This document shows, piece after piece, positions 43,270 through 52,101 of a stretch of DNA of 64,000 bases. Position numbers and translations under genes: made by a program. The notes beneath the pieces are model-generated. The model did no database searches and was not told the origin of the DNA. It saw only the letters and a list, made by a program, of their open reading frames with translations. The stretch's first letter is position 1, and each line of letters opens with the position of its first letter. The stretch lies in NCBI GenBank assembly GCA_021781815.1, contig JAJXWB010000017.1:1-64000 (forward strand). The letters are read 5' to 3'. This DNA comes from Pseudomonadota bacterium. GTDB taxonomy: Bacteria; Pseudomonadota; Alphaproteobacteria; Rhizobiales; Beijerinckiaceae.

Positions 43270-44033
43270 GCCGCCCCCTCGGCGCGCACGCCCGCAAGCG
43301 CGGCAAAAGCGCCGCCGATGTCCGACGCGCCAGCGCGTGCGACTACATCGGCGATGGCGCCGGAAACAAGAATCCGACCTTCATGCAATATCACGACGTC
43401 GTCGCCGGTCTGCGCCTCGTCGATCAGGTGCGTCGTCCACAGCACGCCGAGACCTTCATTTCGCGCCAGCGCGCGCACATGCGCGAGAATGTCGGCGCGC
43501 GCCCGGATGTCGAGCCCGACCGTCGCCTCGTCCAGCAGCAGCAGCCGCGGACCATGCACGAGCGCGCGCGCGATCTCGACCCGGCGCATCTGTCCGCCTG
43601 AAAGATCGCGCGCCTTGTCTGACGCGCGATCCGACATGGCGACCCGCTGGAGCGCCGCCGCGCCCCGCCGCTGCGCCTCGGCCGGGCCGATGCCATGCAA
43701 AGCCGCGTGATAGACCAGGTTCTGCATGACCGAGAGATCGAGATCGAGAGTGCGCGCCTGAAATACGACGCCGAGCCGCCGCAACGCCTCGCGGGGCTCG
43801 CGCGCCACATCGAAACCGAAGATGGAAATGCGCCCGCGCCGCGCGGCGAACAGCCGCGTGACCAGCGAGAACAGCGTGCTTTTGCCGGCGCCGTTCAGTC
43901 CCAGCAGAACGGTGAAGCTGCCGGGCGCGACGGAAAAGCTTACGTCGTCCAGCGCCTTTCGCGCGCCATAGGAATGGCTGAGGCCGACGACTTCAAGCGC
44001 GGGCGCGACGACATCCCTCGCAGCCCCGGTCAT
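43266..44033 (-). CDS. ABC transporter ATP-binding protein, PQQ-dependent alcohol-metabolism associated (LutE-like)
   Basis: A 255-residue ATPase for the adjacent ABC-2 permease. Walker A is GLNGAGKST, the Q-loop has LGVVFQARTLDLDLSVMQNL, the signature is LSGGQMRRVEIARAL, Walker B is LLLLDEATVGLD, and the switch His is in WTTHLIDEAQ. The FQARTLDLDLS form is typical of the PQQ-associated ABC ATPases. The start ATG overlaps the propeller-gene stop by four bases, and the upstream open frame lies opposite that gene. Confidence 0.88.
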   Translation of the reverse strand: MTGAARDVVAPALEVVGLSHSYGARKALDDVSFSVAPGSFTVLLGLNGAGKSTLFSLVTRLFAARRGRISIFGFDVAREPREALRRLGVVFQARTLDLDLSVMQNLVYHAALHGIGPAEAQRRGAAALQRVAMSDRASDKARDLSGGQMRRVEIARALVHGPRLLLLDEATVGLDIRARADILAHVRALARNEGLGVLWTTHLIDEAQTGDDVVILHEGRILVSGAIADVVARAGASDIGGAFAALAGVRAEGAA

Positions 44034-45001
44034 TGTGGCGCCACCGCGACGCCCCAGGGCGATGATCCGACCGGAATCGATTTCAGCACCTTGCGCGCTG
44101 CGACGTCGATCACGGACACATCGTTGGTCAGGCCATTGACGGCCAGCAGATACCTGTCGTCGGGAGTCAGCGCCAGTTGCCACACGCGCTGGCCGACCAG
44201 AAGATACTTTTCAATTCGCTTCGTCGCCACGTCGATCACTGCGACGCGATTGGCCGGTCCGAGCGCGACGAAAGCCGTCTTGCCGTCGTTTGTCATGCGA
44301 ATGCCGACCGGCTGCGTCTGTTCCTTCGCAAGACCGGGGACGTCGAAGGAAATCTTGCCTGTCACGCTGCGCCGGATCGGATCGACGATGCTGATGACGC
44401 CGCCAACCTCCGACGACACCCACAGTTCCGAACCGTCGGGGGTGAACTGCGCGTAGCGCGGGCGGGGCGCAACCAGCACGTTGGCGACAGTCTTCTCCGC
44501 CACCGGGTCGATGAAATGCGCCATGTTCGTCGTTTCGGACGTGCTGACGACGATCTTGCCGTCGGGTGAGACGGCGACGCCTTCCGGCTCCACGCCGACG
44601 CGAATTCGGCCGAGCGGTTTGCGTGTCAGCGTATCGATCACGGTGACGAGATTGTCGTCCTCGTTGGCGACGTAGAGTCGGGCGCCATCTGGACTGAGCG
44701 CAAGCTGTTCGGGATCTGGCGAAGCGATCCTGCCGGTCAATTGCAGGCTCTTCGCATCGTAGATCTGGATGGCGTTATCGTCGCCGACGCAGACATAGAG
44801 CTGGGATCCATCGCGGCTGACCGCTATCCCGCGCGGGCGCTTGCCCACGGCGAAGGTTCTGGTCGCTTCAAGCCTGTCCGTGTCGAGCGCCGTGACCGAA
44901 TTGCCTTTTTCGTTCGTGATGAAAGCGGTGAAAGCCAACGCCGGCCAAGTTGCGCTGGCCAGCCCGACTGTGATCGCCGCAATTGAAGCTCGCCTGATCA
45001 T
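44030..45001 (-). CDS. Periplasmic YVTN-type beta-propeller protein, PQQ-associated (LutB-like)
   Basis: A 323-residue exported beta-propeller. A signal peptide is followed by seven YVTN-like repeats: GKRPRGIAVSRDGSQLYVCV, SPDPEQLALSPDGARLYVAN, VGVEPEGVAVSPDGKIVV, APRPRYAQFTPDGSELWVSS, TQPVGIRMTNDGKTAFVAL, RVWQLALTPDDRYLLAVN and SSPWGVAVAP. The repeats end with DVSVID-like strands. This is the PQQ-dependent-catabolism-associated propeller of ped and lut clusters. Its ligand is unknown. The ATG overlaps the upstream stop (ATGA). An ATG 12 bases earlier is also in frame. Confidence 0.88.
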   Translation of the reverse strand: MIRRASIAAITVGLASATWPALAFTAFITNEKGNSVTALDTDRLEATRTFAVGKRPRGIAVSRDGSQLYVCVGDDNAIQIYDAKSLQLTGRIASPDPEQLALSPDGARLYVANEDDNLVTVIDTLTRKPLGRIRVGVEPEGVAVSPDGKIVVSTSETTNMAHFIDPVAEKTVANVLVAPRPRYAQFTPDGSELWVSSEVGGVISIVDPIRRSVTGKISFDVPGLAKEQTQPVGIRMTNDGKTAFVALGPANRVAVIDVATKRIEKYLLVGQRVWQLALTPDDRYLLAVNGLTNDVSVIDVAARKVLKSIPVGSSPWGVAVAPQ

Positions 45002-46188
45002 TGCAGTTTGCATTTCGTCTCCGGCCTGTCCTTGCCGAGCGTGTCGAGCGTCGAGGTCTGGTGCAGAAATCCCTCCTGCGGCGAGACCGAGACGATGGTT
45101 CGGCCGTCTGCAAGAAGGATCGGCTGCCGCAATTGCAGGTTCCAGGGTCGCACCGTCAGCTTTTGCCCCTTGAATGCTGCGATCTCGAAATCACCGCTCG
45201 CCATATAGTCCGCAATCGCTTTTGAATCGGCGCTGCGCGTGCGTGTCGCCGCTTCGCCGAACATGCGCATCGCCATCCACGCCTGCGCGTCGCGCGCGCG
45301 CAGCGGGCGCTTGAATATCCGTTCGAACCTGTTCTGCAATTGCGTCGCCCCCCATTGCTCATGCGCAGGATCCCAGCTTGTCGGAACAAGCCCGGCTGAG
45401 CCAACCACAGGCCGCGCATCCCATGTCCGATAGGGCAGATAGCCTGCGAACACTTCGCTTTCGTCGGCGGCGACGAGAACGTCATAGGTCGGCGCGTTCT
45501 GCGTCAGCACGGGAATCAGACGCTGCGTCTGCGCGACGCCCGTGTCCGACCGCCGGCCGCCGCCGGTATCCGTAAAGACCCGCTCGTCCACGATCTTCGC
45601 GCCGAACTTTGCGGCGCTGTTGCGATAGGCCTGTGCAAGCGCCTCGTCCTCTGGATGCGATCCCTTGACGAGCAGCCAGCGCCGCCACTGCTTCCATACG
45701 AGATATTGCGCGAGCCCATCGGCGAGCATGGAGCGCGCCGGCGCCGCGTGAAAGGCGTTGGCGCGGCAATTCTGTTCACGCAGGCTGTCATCCGTCGCGC
45801 CCGAATTGATGAACACCATGTCGCGCGGCCGGCCGGCGTCCACGGCTTCGAGAAATCGATCGGCTGGCAGGTCGACGATGACGAGCCGGACCCCGCTGTC
45901 GGCGAGCCTTGCGACGGCCGTTCTGACATCGTCGTCGGCGCCGATCTTAGCGTCGATCGTCTTGAACGTCTGGTTGGTGAACTCGCCGGTCGTGTTGTTG
46001 TCTCCGGCGCCGAGTTCCGCGCCGGCGAGCGTCTCGTCCTCGGCCGGAACATCGAGGATCGAGATCGTCTCCCGCACGTGCGGTTGACGGAGAACGCCGA
46101 TACTGATGGTCAGAGGCTCGTCCGCGCGTGCGCATATTGGCGCAGACAGCGTCAGCAAAGCGCCGACCAGCAGCGGAACGATCTTCAT
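44998..46188 (-). CDS. Periplasmic substrate-binding protein, PQQ-associated ABC (LutA-like)
   Basis: A 396-residue periplasmic binding protein of type I fold. The signal peptide (residues 1-23) ends CARA-D. The mature part opens PLTISIGVLRQPHVRETISI, followed by AEDETLAGAELGAGDNNTTG. It includes RLVIVDLPADRFLEAVDAG and AAPARSMLADGLAQYLVWK, then LVKGSHPEDEALAQAYRNSA. It ends with LHQTSTLDTLGKDRPETKC. These are marks of the PQQ-linked binding protein of methylotroph lut and Pseudomonas ped clusters. The start ATG has GGAGG seven bases upstream. The order receptor, binding protein, propeller, ATPase, permease suggests one functional unit. Confidence 0.85.
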   Translation of the reverse strand: MKIVPLLVGALLTLSAPICARADEPLTISIGVLRQPHVRETISILDVPAEDETLAGAELGAGDNNTTGEFTNQTFKTIDAKIGADDDVRTAVARLADSGVRLVIVDLPADRFLEAVDAGRPRDMVFINSGATDDSLREQNCRANAFHAAPARSMLADGLAQYLVWKQWRRWLLVKGSHPEDEALAQAYRNSAAKFGAKIVDERVFTDTGGGRRSDTGVAQTQRLIPVLTQNAPTYDVLVAADESEVFAGYLPYRTWDARPVVGSAGLVPTSWDPAHEQWGATQLQNRFERIFKRPLRARDAQAWMAMRMFGEAATRTRSADSKAIADYMASGDFEIAAFKGQKLTVRPWNLQLRQPILLADGRTIVSVSPQEGFLHQTSTLDTLGKDRPETKCKLQ

Positions 46189-46313
46189 TGCGCCTCCCAC
46201 GGCGAGGGTGGCCTGCCTGAGGCGGGGGATCAAGCGGCAGCGTCGCAAGATCGGCGTCGTCGCCGGCGATCCGTCTCGGCCGTCAGCGGCCTGCGGCGGC
46301 GCAGCCCGGCGCC

Positions 46314-46342
46314 GATGGCCAGGACAAGCTCGGGCGTGGCGG
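46314..46342. repeat. Degenerate second copy of the dispersed intergenic repeat
   Basis: GATGGCC-AGGACAAGCT-CGGGCGTGGCGG follows the reverse form of the unit at 37737 (GGATGGTCGGGACAAACCCGGCCATGACG) with several mismatches. It lies in the 175-base gap between the binding-protein gene and the TonB-dependent receptor gene. The gap holds no other feature that I can see. Confidence 0.4.
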
Positions 46343-46363
46343 CGATTTGAATGCGCCGCGCAA

Positions 46364-48646
46364 TCAGAACGCATATTTCGCCCCGACATAGGCGCCGAGC
46401 GGCGGCGCGACCGAGACCGAACGCGGATTCGTGAACGACGCGAAAGCGATCTGTGTCGTGTTGAACAGCGTCCCGAACGTCATCGCGCGCGCATCGAGTG
46501 CGTTTTCGATCAGGCCGTAGATCTGGAAATCCTTCGTCGCCTGCCAGGATGTGCGCAAATTGACCAGCGCATAGGATGGCAATTGCCCGAGCAAATTGAT
46601 TTCGTCGCCGCGAAGGTAGGAGCCGGACGTGTAAACGATGTCGCCGCCAATCTTCCATTGCGGCGTGATCGAGTAATCCACGCCCGCCTTGATGCGGTGT
46701 CGGGGCACGGAGGCGAGATGGGCGCCGGGCGTGACCATGATGGAGGACGCGCCGAGCGCCATCGCCAGCGGATTGTTCGGCGAACCGAGCAGGATCGTGT
46801 CGCGGAACGTCGCGTCAGTCAGTGTGTAGTTCAGATAGGCCGATAACGTCTCGTCCCTGTAGGACAGGCTGGTCTCCACGCCTTGTCGGCGCGTGTGCCC
46901 GGCGTTGACGAAATAGCCGAGGCCGGTGATCGCGCTCGGCACGTTCATGATGTCGTTGGAATCGAGCGTCCGATAGACGCCGGCCGACCATTCGAATTTT
47001 CCGGACGCGAAATCCGGCAACGCGAAGCCGCCGCGCGCGCCGGCTTCGATCGTGCGCGACACCACCTGTTTCAGCGGCGGGTCGGACACGAGGAAATTGT
47101 CGATCATGCAGGGGCGGGCGGGGTCGGCGCAGCCGAGTTCGAGCGGCGTCGGCGCGCGGTTGGCCTCGGCGTAATTGGCGTAAAGCGACATGTCCGGGGT
47201 CAGTTTGAACGTCGCGCCCGCCGTCGGATTGAAGCGCGCATAGGTTCCACCGCCGTTGAGCGCCGTGGTGAACTGGTCGTAGAGCGCGATCTTCGCGAGA
47301 TTGTAGCGACCGCCGACCGTGACAGTCAGACGGTCCGTCGCATCCAGGGCGTCGAGCGCATAGGCGCCCAGATAATTGTTGTTCGCCCTCACGGAAACCG
47401 GCTGCACGTCATTGGCCGGCTGGTTGACAATGAACCCAAGTCCGGCGACGACGAGATTTGGCTGGATGGCTCCTATCTGTTCGTTCGCATGAAAATCTGT
47501 CCAGCCGCGGTCATAGCTCAGCCCCAATGTGAGGCGGTTGCCCAGGCCGAGGATCTGGTCGGTATTTGTCGCCTGCGCGCTGCCGCCTGCGGTGCGCGAG
47601 CGCGTCCATGTGCGGTCGATCACGCCGTAGGGCGCCCCTGGCAGAAAATCCGGAATGCTGGTCGCGGTTCCATTCGCGTCGCACAGCGTCGCCGCGCCGC
47701 AGGACGTGAAGTCTGTCGTGTTGCCATCGACATGCGCCTGGTCGAAGGCGCGATAATAGACATTCGCTTTCGCCTTCCATGTGTCGGAAACATCGAAGGC
47801 GCCGTTGAGCGCGACTTGCGCGAGCGTATTCTTTGTCGTCTGCGGCGTCGTATAGACCGCGCGCGGATCGAGGACGAGGAGGTCCATCGGCGCGGGACCG
47901 GTGGCGCCGAACATATTCGAGGCCAGTCCGAGCGTCCCGTGAAATTCTGCGCGGTCGCCGCGGTAGCCGATGTCGCCGTACAGACGTCGCACCGTTGATG
48001 TCGAAAAATATCGGGCGCCGTTGTCGCCAATGCCTTCGAGCGCGAGATAGGACGCCCAGGGGCCGCTCAGCACACCGTATTGCGCCGAGCCCTGCCGCCG
48101 CATGCGACTTCCGAACCGCGCGTCCGCCTCGAAACCCTGCCAGCCGAATCCGTTCTTCATGTCGAGCGAGACGGCGCCGCCGAGCGCGTTGAGGCCGAAG
48201 ATCGGATTGGCGCCGAGGATCGTCGTCCGGTCGATTGCGATCGAGGGAATGAGATCCCAGTTGACGACATCGCCCCACGCTTCATTGATGCGCACGCCAT
48301 TCTGGTAGACGGCGACGCCCTGCGGCGTTCCGGCGACGGGCGAAGCGGAGAAGCCTCTGTAATCGAGCTGCGGCTGAAGCGGATTGCCGGCGACGTCGAC
48401 GATGGCGACGCCCGGCGCGCGCCGCGCCAGCGCCAGCGCCAGATCGGGCTGGCGCGTTTCGGCGATCTCACGGGAATCGATAGTGTGAACGGCAGCCGGA
48501 ACCTTGGCGCGTTCGGCGCCTGTGTCTGGCGCGGCCAGCGGCGAGGTCGCGATCACCTCGATTTCCTCGAGGCGCTCGACCTTCTGCGCCATCGCAAGCG
48601 ATGGCGACAGCGCGGCGGTTGTCGCCAGGATCAGAATCCGCCGCAT
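46364..48646 (-). CDS. TonB-dependent outer-membrane receptor (possible LutH-like metal/metallophore receptor)
   Basis: A 760-residue TonB-dependent receptor. Signal peptide residues 1-20 end AMA-Q. A TonB-box-like EEIEVIATSPLA lies near residue 28, and the plug domain starts VPAAVHTIDSREIAETRQPD. The plug core has LDYRGFSASPVAGTPQGVAV and NPIFGLNALGGAVSLDMKNG. The rest is a beta-barrel ending in aromatic AKYAF, a correct outer-membrane C-terminus. Its place beside PQQ genes and the lut-like ABC genes suggests uptake of a lanthanide or other metal chelate, but siderophore or cobalamin cannot be excluded. A TonB protein is encoded divergently. Confidence 0.85.
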   Translation of the reverse strand: MRRILILATTAALSPSLAMAQKVERLEEIEVIATSPLAAPDTGAERAKVPAAVHTIDSREIAETRQPDLALALARRAPGVAIVDVAGNPLQPQLDYRGFSASPVAGTPQGVAVYQNGVRINEAWGDVVNWDLIPSIAIDRTTILGANPIFGLNALGGAVSLDMKNGFGWQGFEADARFGSRMRRQGSAQYGVLSGPWASYLALEGIGDNGARYFSTSTVRRLYGDIGYRGDRAEFHGTLGLASNMFGATGPAPMDLLVLDPRAVYTTPQTTKNTLAQVALNGAFDVSDTWKAKANVYYRAFDQAHVDGNTTDFTSCGAATLCDANGTATSIPDFLPGAPYGVIDRTWTRSRTAGGSAQATNTDQILGLGNRLTLGLSYDRGWTDFHANEQIGAIQPNLVVAGLGFIVNQPANDVQPVSVRANNNYLGAYALDALDATDRLTVTVGGRYNLAKIALYDQFTTALNGGGTYARFNPTAGATFKLTPDMSLYANYAEANRAPTPLELGCADPARPCMIDNFLVSDPPLKQVVSRTIEAGARGGFALPDFASGKFEWSAGVYRTLDSNDIMNVPSAITGLGYFVNAGHTRRQGVETSLSYRDETLSAYLNYTLTDATFRDTILLGSPNNPLAMALGASSIMVTPGAHLASVPRHRIKAGVDYSITPQWKIGGDIVYTSGSYLRGDEINLLGQLPSYALVNLRTSWQATKDFQIYGLIENALDARAMTFGTLFNTTQIAFASFTNPRSVSVAPPLGAYVGAKYAF

Positions 48647-48698
48647 ACGCTTTCCGTCTCCCGCCCGTCGCTTCGTAATTCTTGTTGGCTGCCGCCCG

Positions 48699-48710
48699 TC
48701 GTCATGACGA
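48699..48710. promoter_or_regulatory. 12-base perfect palindrome between receptor and TonB genes
   Basis: TCGTCATGACGA reads the same on both strands and lies 53 bases upstream of the receptor start, in the divergent region. It may be an operator for a dimeric regulator. No other copy was noticed in the window. Apart from this and a doubtful small reading frame, the 310-base gap (48647-48956) shows nothing certain. Confidence 0.35.
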
Positions 48711-48735
48711 TGGCGACAGCGCTAGGCTGACGATC

Positions 48736-48960
48736 ATGTCGCCCGCGTCAATCCGCAAACAGTACAAGGCCGCAATGCCGATCGCGAGCAATTGCTCGAT
48801 TGACCCGCCACGCGCAGACGATGAAAATCCGGACCGGGAGGAAAAAAAGAAAATGCCCGCCCTTGTCGTCGGCGATCGGAGGATCGTTGCGCGCGACCGT
48901 CATGCAATGTCGGCGGACGCCGGTTACGCGCGCGCGGCTGCGGGGGAGGCGCCCGCATGA
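48736..48960 (+). CDS. Doubtful small ORF upstream of tonB-like gene
   Basis: A 74-codon frame whose TGA overlaps the tonB-like ATG (ATGA). Its product is basic and acidic-patch-rich (DDENPDREEKKKMPALVVGD) with no family I recognise. An internal ATG at 48852 has GGAGG about 11 bases upstream and would give 35 residues (MPALVVGDRRIVARDRHAMS onward). Operons of TonB proteins sometimes contain small HemP-like genes, but this one does not match HemP. It may simply be leader sequence. Confidence 0.25.
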   Translation: MSPASIRKQYKAAMPIASNCSIDPPRADDENPDREEKKKMPALVVGDRRIVARDRHAMSADAGYARAAAGEAPA

Positions 48961-49934
48961 GCCGGCGCGTGACCGCGAACACCTGTCGGGATTGGCCCGA
49001 CGAACGTCGGGACAGCGCGCCCTGCATCACGCCCCCGGCCTGGTTTGCCGCCGCCGCCGAGCCGGCCGCCAACCCGGCGGCGGACGCGGTCGCTGCGGCT
49101 GTGCGTCCGGGCGATTTCGGCGGATCCGCGCCGGTCGCCGCACGGACCGTCGCGTGGCCGGGCGCGCGGGTCAAGGCGCTGGCGGTTGCGCTCATGGTGC
49201 ATGGCGCACTGGTTTCGGGCGCGCTGGCCTGGCGGCAAACGGCTTACTCGGCCGATGCGGTCGAGGAGATTCCTGTCGAGGTCGTCGTGGAGGCGCAACC
49301 TTCGGCCGTCGATCCGGCGCCAGCGGCGACCGCAGGCGCGAGCGCGCTGCAACCGCCGCCGGCCGAAGCGCCGCCTGAACTACCTCAAGCCGAGACATTC
49401 GCGCCGGCTTCCTCGATCATGGCCGCGCCGGTCGACAAGATGGCCGAAAGCGAGGCTGTCCGGGATCTCGCCAGGGAGGCCGACCGCCGGAAGCAGGAGG
49501 GCTTCGCGCAGCGGCAGGCGGAGAAGCGCGCACAGAAAAACACCGTGGCCGAGCATGCGCGCCGCGAACAAGCCCGCCGCGCCGCCGAGCAGCAGCAGGA
49601 AAAGCGGCTGCGCGTCGCCAGCATCGCGACAGCTTCGCACGCCGCACGCGATGCGACGCGCGACGCCTTCGATGCGGCGTCCTACGCGGCGATCGTCAAG
49701 CGCGGCGTCGCGGCGGCCGTCGCGCGCGCCTGCCCGTCGGGCGGCGGCGGTCGCGTCCTGGTGTCGCTCGTGATCGGAGCGACCGGCCATGTCGCAAGCG
49801 CGTCGCTGACTGGCCCGAGCGGGAATGGCGCGTTCGATGCGGCAGCCGTCGCCGCCGTGCGCCGCGCCGGTCCGTTTCCGGCGCCGGCCGGCCGTTCAGC
49901 CGTGAGCGTGCCGGTCGCAGTGACGTGCAGGTGA
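48957..49934 (+). CDS. TonB family energy-transducing protein
   Basis: A 325-residue TonB-like protein. A cytoplasmic region of about 70 residues precedes one membrane helix (VKALAVALMVHGALVSGALA, about residues 72-92). A periplasmic linker rich in Pro, Ala and charged residues follows (through RKQEGFAQRQAEKRAQKNTV). The C-terminal TonB domain has YAAIVKRGVAAAVARACPSG, then VLVSLVIGATGHVASASLTG and the AFDAAAVAAVRRAGPFPAPA region. The N-terminal tail is unusually long. It is divergent from the receptor gene and probably energises it. Confidence 0.85.
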   Translation: MSRRVTANTCRDWPDERRDSAPCITPPAWFAAAAEPAANPAADAVAAAVRPGDFGGSAPVAARTVAWPGARVKALAVALMVHGALVSGALAWRQTAYSADAVEEIPVEVVVEAQPSAVDPAPAATAGASALQPPPAEAPPELPQAETFAPASSIMAAPVDKMAESEAVRDLAREADRRKQEGFAQRQAEKRAQKNTVAEHARREQARRAAEQQQEKRLRVASIATASHAARDATRDAFDAASYAAIVKRGVAAAVARACPSGGGGRVLVSLVIGATGHVASASLTGPSGNGAFDAAAVAAVRRAGPFPAPAGRSAVSVPVAVTCR

Positions 49935-49976
49935 CGTGCTGGCGCGGCAGAGCGGCGCCCCTGGTCTCGCCATCCC

Positions 49977-51080
49977 TCAGGCCTTCGTCTTCATGCGTCG
50001 ATAAACGTAGTCCGGCGCGACGTCGGGCGCCTGCTGCGCTGCGATCTCCTGCGCGATCGCGTGGTCTGGCGACAGATGGCAGATTGGATCGGCGTTGCGC
50101 GCGTCGCCGGTGAGCGCCAGCGCCTGACACCGGCAGCCGCCGAAATCGATCTCGCGCCTGTCGCAGGAGCGGCAGGGTTCTTTCATCCATTCCGTGCCGC
50201 GGAAGATGTTGAACGCCGGCGAGTCGTACCAGGCCTCTGCGAGCGAATGCTCCATCACGCTCCAGAATTCGAGTCCCGGAATCATCGCCGCCGCATGGCA
50301 CGGCAGGATCCTGCCTGATGGCGTCACGTTTAGCGTGCGCCGGCCCCAGCCGTTCATGCAGGCCTTGGGGAAACGCGCGTGATAATCCGGAACGACGTGG
50401 TCGATCACGATCCGGCCTTCGTGCTTCTTGCGCAGCGCCTCGACCTCGGCGACGGCGGTTTCGGTCTCCTCCCGCGAAGGCATCAGCGCGGCGCGATTGA
50501 CCATCGCCCAGCCGTAATACTGCGTGTGCGCGACTTCGATGCGTCGCGCGCCCAGTAGCACAGCCAATTCCACCATCCGACCGGCGCGTGAAACATTGGC
50601 GCGATGCATCACGGCGTTGACTGTCAGCGGCAGGCCTGCAGCGGTTGTCCAGGCCGCCACCTCGCGCTTGCGGGCGAATGCGCCTTCATAGCCGGCGATG
50701 CGGTCGGCCGAGGTCGCCTCCGCGTCCTGGATCGAGAGCTGGATGTGATCGAGACCGGCCGCAACCAACGCCTCGAACAGGTCGCGCGTCAGGCCGACGC
50801 CGGAGGTGATCAGGTTCGAGTAAAGGCCGGCTTCCGCGCAATGCGCCGTTAATTCGACGATGTCGCGCCTTACGCAAGGCTCGCCGCCGGAAAGATGAAC
50901 ATGCAGCACGCCGGCGGCGGCCGCCTCGGACAGTACGCGCTTCCATGTCGCCGTGTCGAGTTCGCCCGCGGCCTTCTCCAGCTCGATAGGGTTGGAGCAA
51001 TAGGGGCAGCCGAGCGGACAGCGATGCGTCAATTCGGCCAGCATGCCAGCCGGCGCGGCGATCTTGTCGCGCACGGTCAC
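49977..51080 (-). CDS. pqqE: PQQ biosynthesis radical SAM enzyme PqqE
   Basis: A 367-residue radical SAM protein that forms the Glu-Tyr carbon-carbon bond in PqqA. The SAM cluster is [11 protein letters not shown] near residues 20-30, followed by [20 protein letters not shown]. The C-terminal SPASM region has [10 protein letters not shown], then [20 protein letters not shown] with auxiliary-cluster cysteines. The GTG start at 51080 overlaps the pqqD stop by four bases (GTGA). It is the last gene of the pqq operon on the minus strand. Confidence 0.97.
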   Translation of the reverse strand: MTVRDKIAAPAGMLAELTHRCPLGCPYCSNPIELEKAAGELDTATWKRVLSEAAAAGVLHVHLSGGEPCVRRDIVELTAHCAEAGLYSNLITSGVGLTRDLFEALVAAGLDHIQLSIQDAEATSADRIAGYEGAFARKREVAAWTTAAGLPLTVNAVMHRANVSRAGRMVELAVLLGARRIEVAHTQYYGWAMVNRAALMPSREETETAVAEVEALRKKHEGRIVIDHVVPDYHARFPKACMNGWGRRTLNVTPSGRILPCHAAAMIPGLEFWSVMEHSLAEAWYDSPAFNIFRGTEWMKEPCRSCDRREIDFGGCRCQALALTGDARNADPICHLSPDHAIAQEIAAQQAPDVAPDYVYRRMKTKA

Positions 51081-51355
51081 AGATCCACCATGCGTTTCAT
51101 TGCGAGATCGTTGATCAGCATCGTCACGTCGCTTTCGATCACTCCGCGGTCCGCGCTGTAAGTCCGCGCAAGATCGTCGACGATCTCACGCAGGGTGCGG
51201 ACGCCGTCGCACCGTTCGAGCACCGCGACGGCGATCGCATTGGCTTTTACGACTCGCTCCGGCGCAAGCAGCAGCCATTCCCCGCGCACCTTGTCGTGCT
51301 TCAGGCGCACGCCGCGCGGCAGATGGGGAGTGCTGTCTGCGCCGGGCGCGTTCAT
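51077..51355 (-). CDS. pqqD: PQQ biosynthesis peptide chaperone PqqD
   Basis: A 92-residue chaperone of the RRE type that presents PqqA to PqqE. It has [20 protein letters not shown], then [20 protein letters not shown] and [20 protein letters not shown], all typical of PqqD. The start is the ATG at 51355, overlapping the pqqC stop (ATGA). The longer open frame upstream runs opposite pqqC and is not coding. The gene order pqqABCDE is the standard one. Confidence 0.95.
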   Translation of the reverse strand: MNAPGADSTPHLPRGVRLKHDKVRGEWLLLAPERVVKANAIAVAVLERCDGVRTLREIVDDLARTYSADRGVIESDVTMLINDLAMKRMVDL

Positions 51356-52101
51356 GCGGTGTGCGCCATGCCGTGCCCGGGCCGCCATGCGCCGGGCGGA
51401 ATTTCTCCGTCGACATAACCGCACCAGAGGGCGTCGAGTTGCGCCCACAGCACGTCGCACTTGAAGCGAACTGCGTCGATGCAGGCGTCCTGCTCTTCAC
51501 GGTTGCGGCAATGCTGCTTGATGTAGGCGAGGGCGAATTCCGAATCCTTCGGCGCCTGCGTCAGTCGCCGCTTGAAATAGGCCATGACATGATCGTCGAT
51601 GAAATCGTAGTTTTCGAGCATGCCGGCGATCCGTTCGCGATGGATCGCGGGCGCGAACAGCTCCGTCAGCGATGAGGCGACCGCGACGACGAGCGGCTCC
51701 TCGCGCACGAAGCGCACGTAGGCTTCTACGGCGAATTTCGTCGCCGGCAGCGCGCCACGGCGCGAGGTCACGTAATCGCGCGAAAATCCGAGTCCATCCG
51801 TCAGCACGAGCCAGCGTTCGATCCCGCCGGGTTCGTCGCCATATCCATCGTGATCGAGCAGTCGACGCACCCATTCGCGGCGCAGTTCGCGGTCGAAGAC
51901 CCGACTCATGAAAGCCGCGTCCTTGCGCGGGACCGCTTCCTGATAGCAATACCGGTTCAATGCCCAGGCCTGCACCTGTTCGAGCGAGCACTGGCCGCTG
52001 TGGAGTCGCTTATGGAACGGATGCAGATTGTGATAGCGTTGCGCGCCGACCTCGCGGATCGCAGCTTCGAATTGATCATGGCTCAGAAGCGGCGCTGTCA
52101 T
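51352..52101 (-). CDS. pqqC: PQQ synthase PqqC
   Basis: A 249-residue cofactorless oxidase that completes PQQ by ring closure and oxidation. It has YHNLHPFHKRLHSGQCSLEQ, then VQAWALNRYCYQEAVPRKDA, an EPGGIERWLVLTDGLG region, ATKFAVEAYVRFVREEPLVV and HVMAYFKRRLTQAPKDSEFA. The motifs and length are fully typical. Start and stop overlap pqqB and pqqD. Confidence 0.97.
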   Translation of the reverse strand: MTAPLLSHDQFEAAIREVGAQRYHNLHPFHKRLHSGQCSLEQVQAWALNRYCYQEAVPRKDAAFMSRVFDRELRREWVRRLLDHDGYGDEPGGIERWLVLTDGLGFSRDYVTSRRGALPATKFAVEAYVRFVREEPLVVAVASSLTELFAPAIHRERIAGMLENYDFIDDHVMAYFKRRLTQAPKDSEFALAYIKQHCRNREEQDACIDAVRFKCDVLWAQLDALWCGYVDGEIPPGAWRPGHGMAHTA

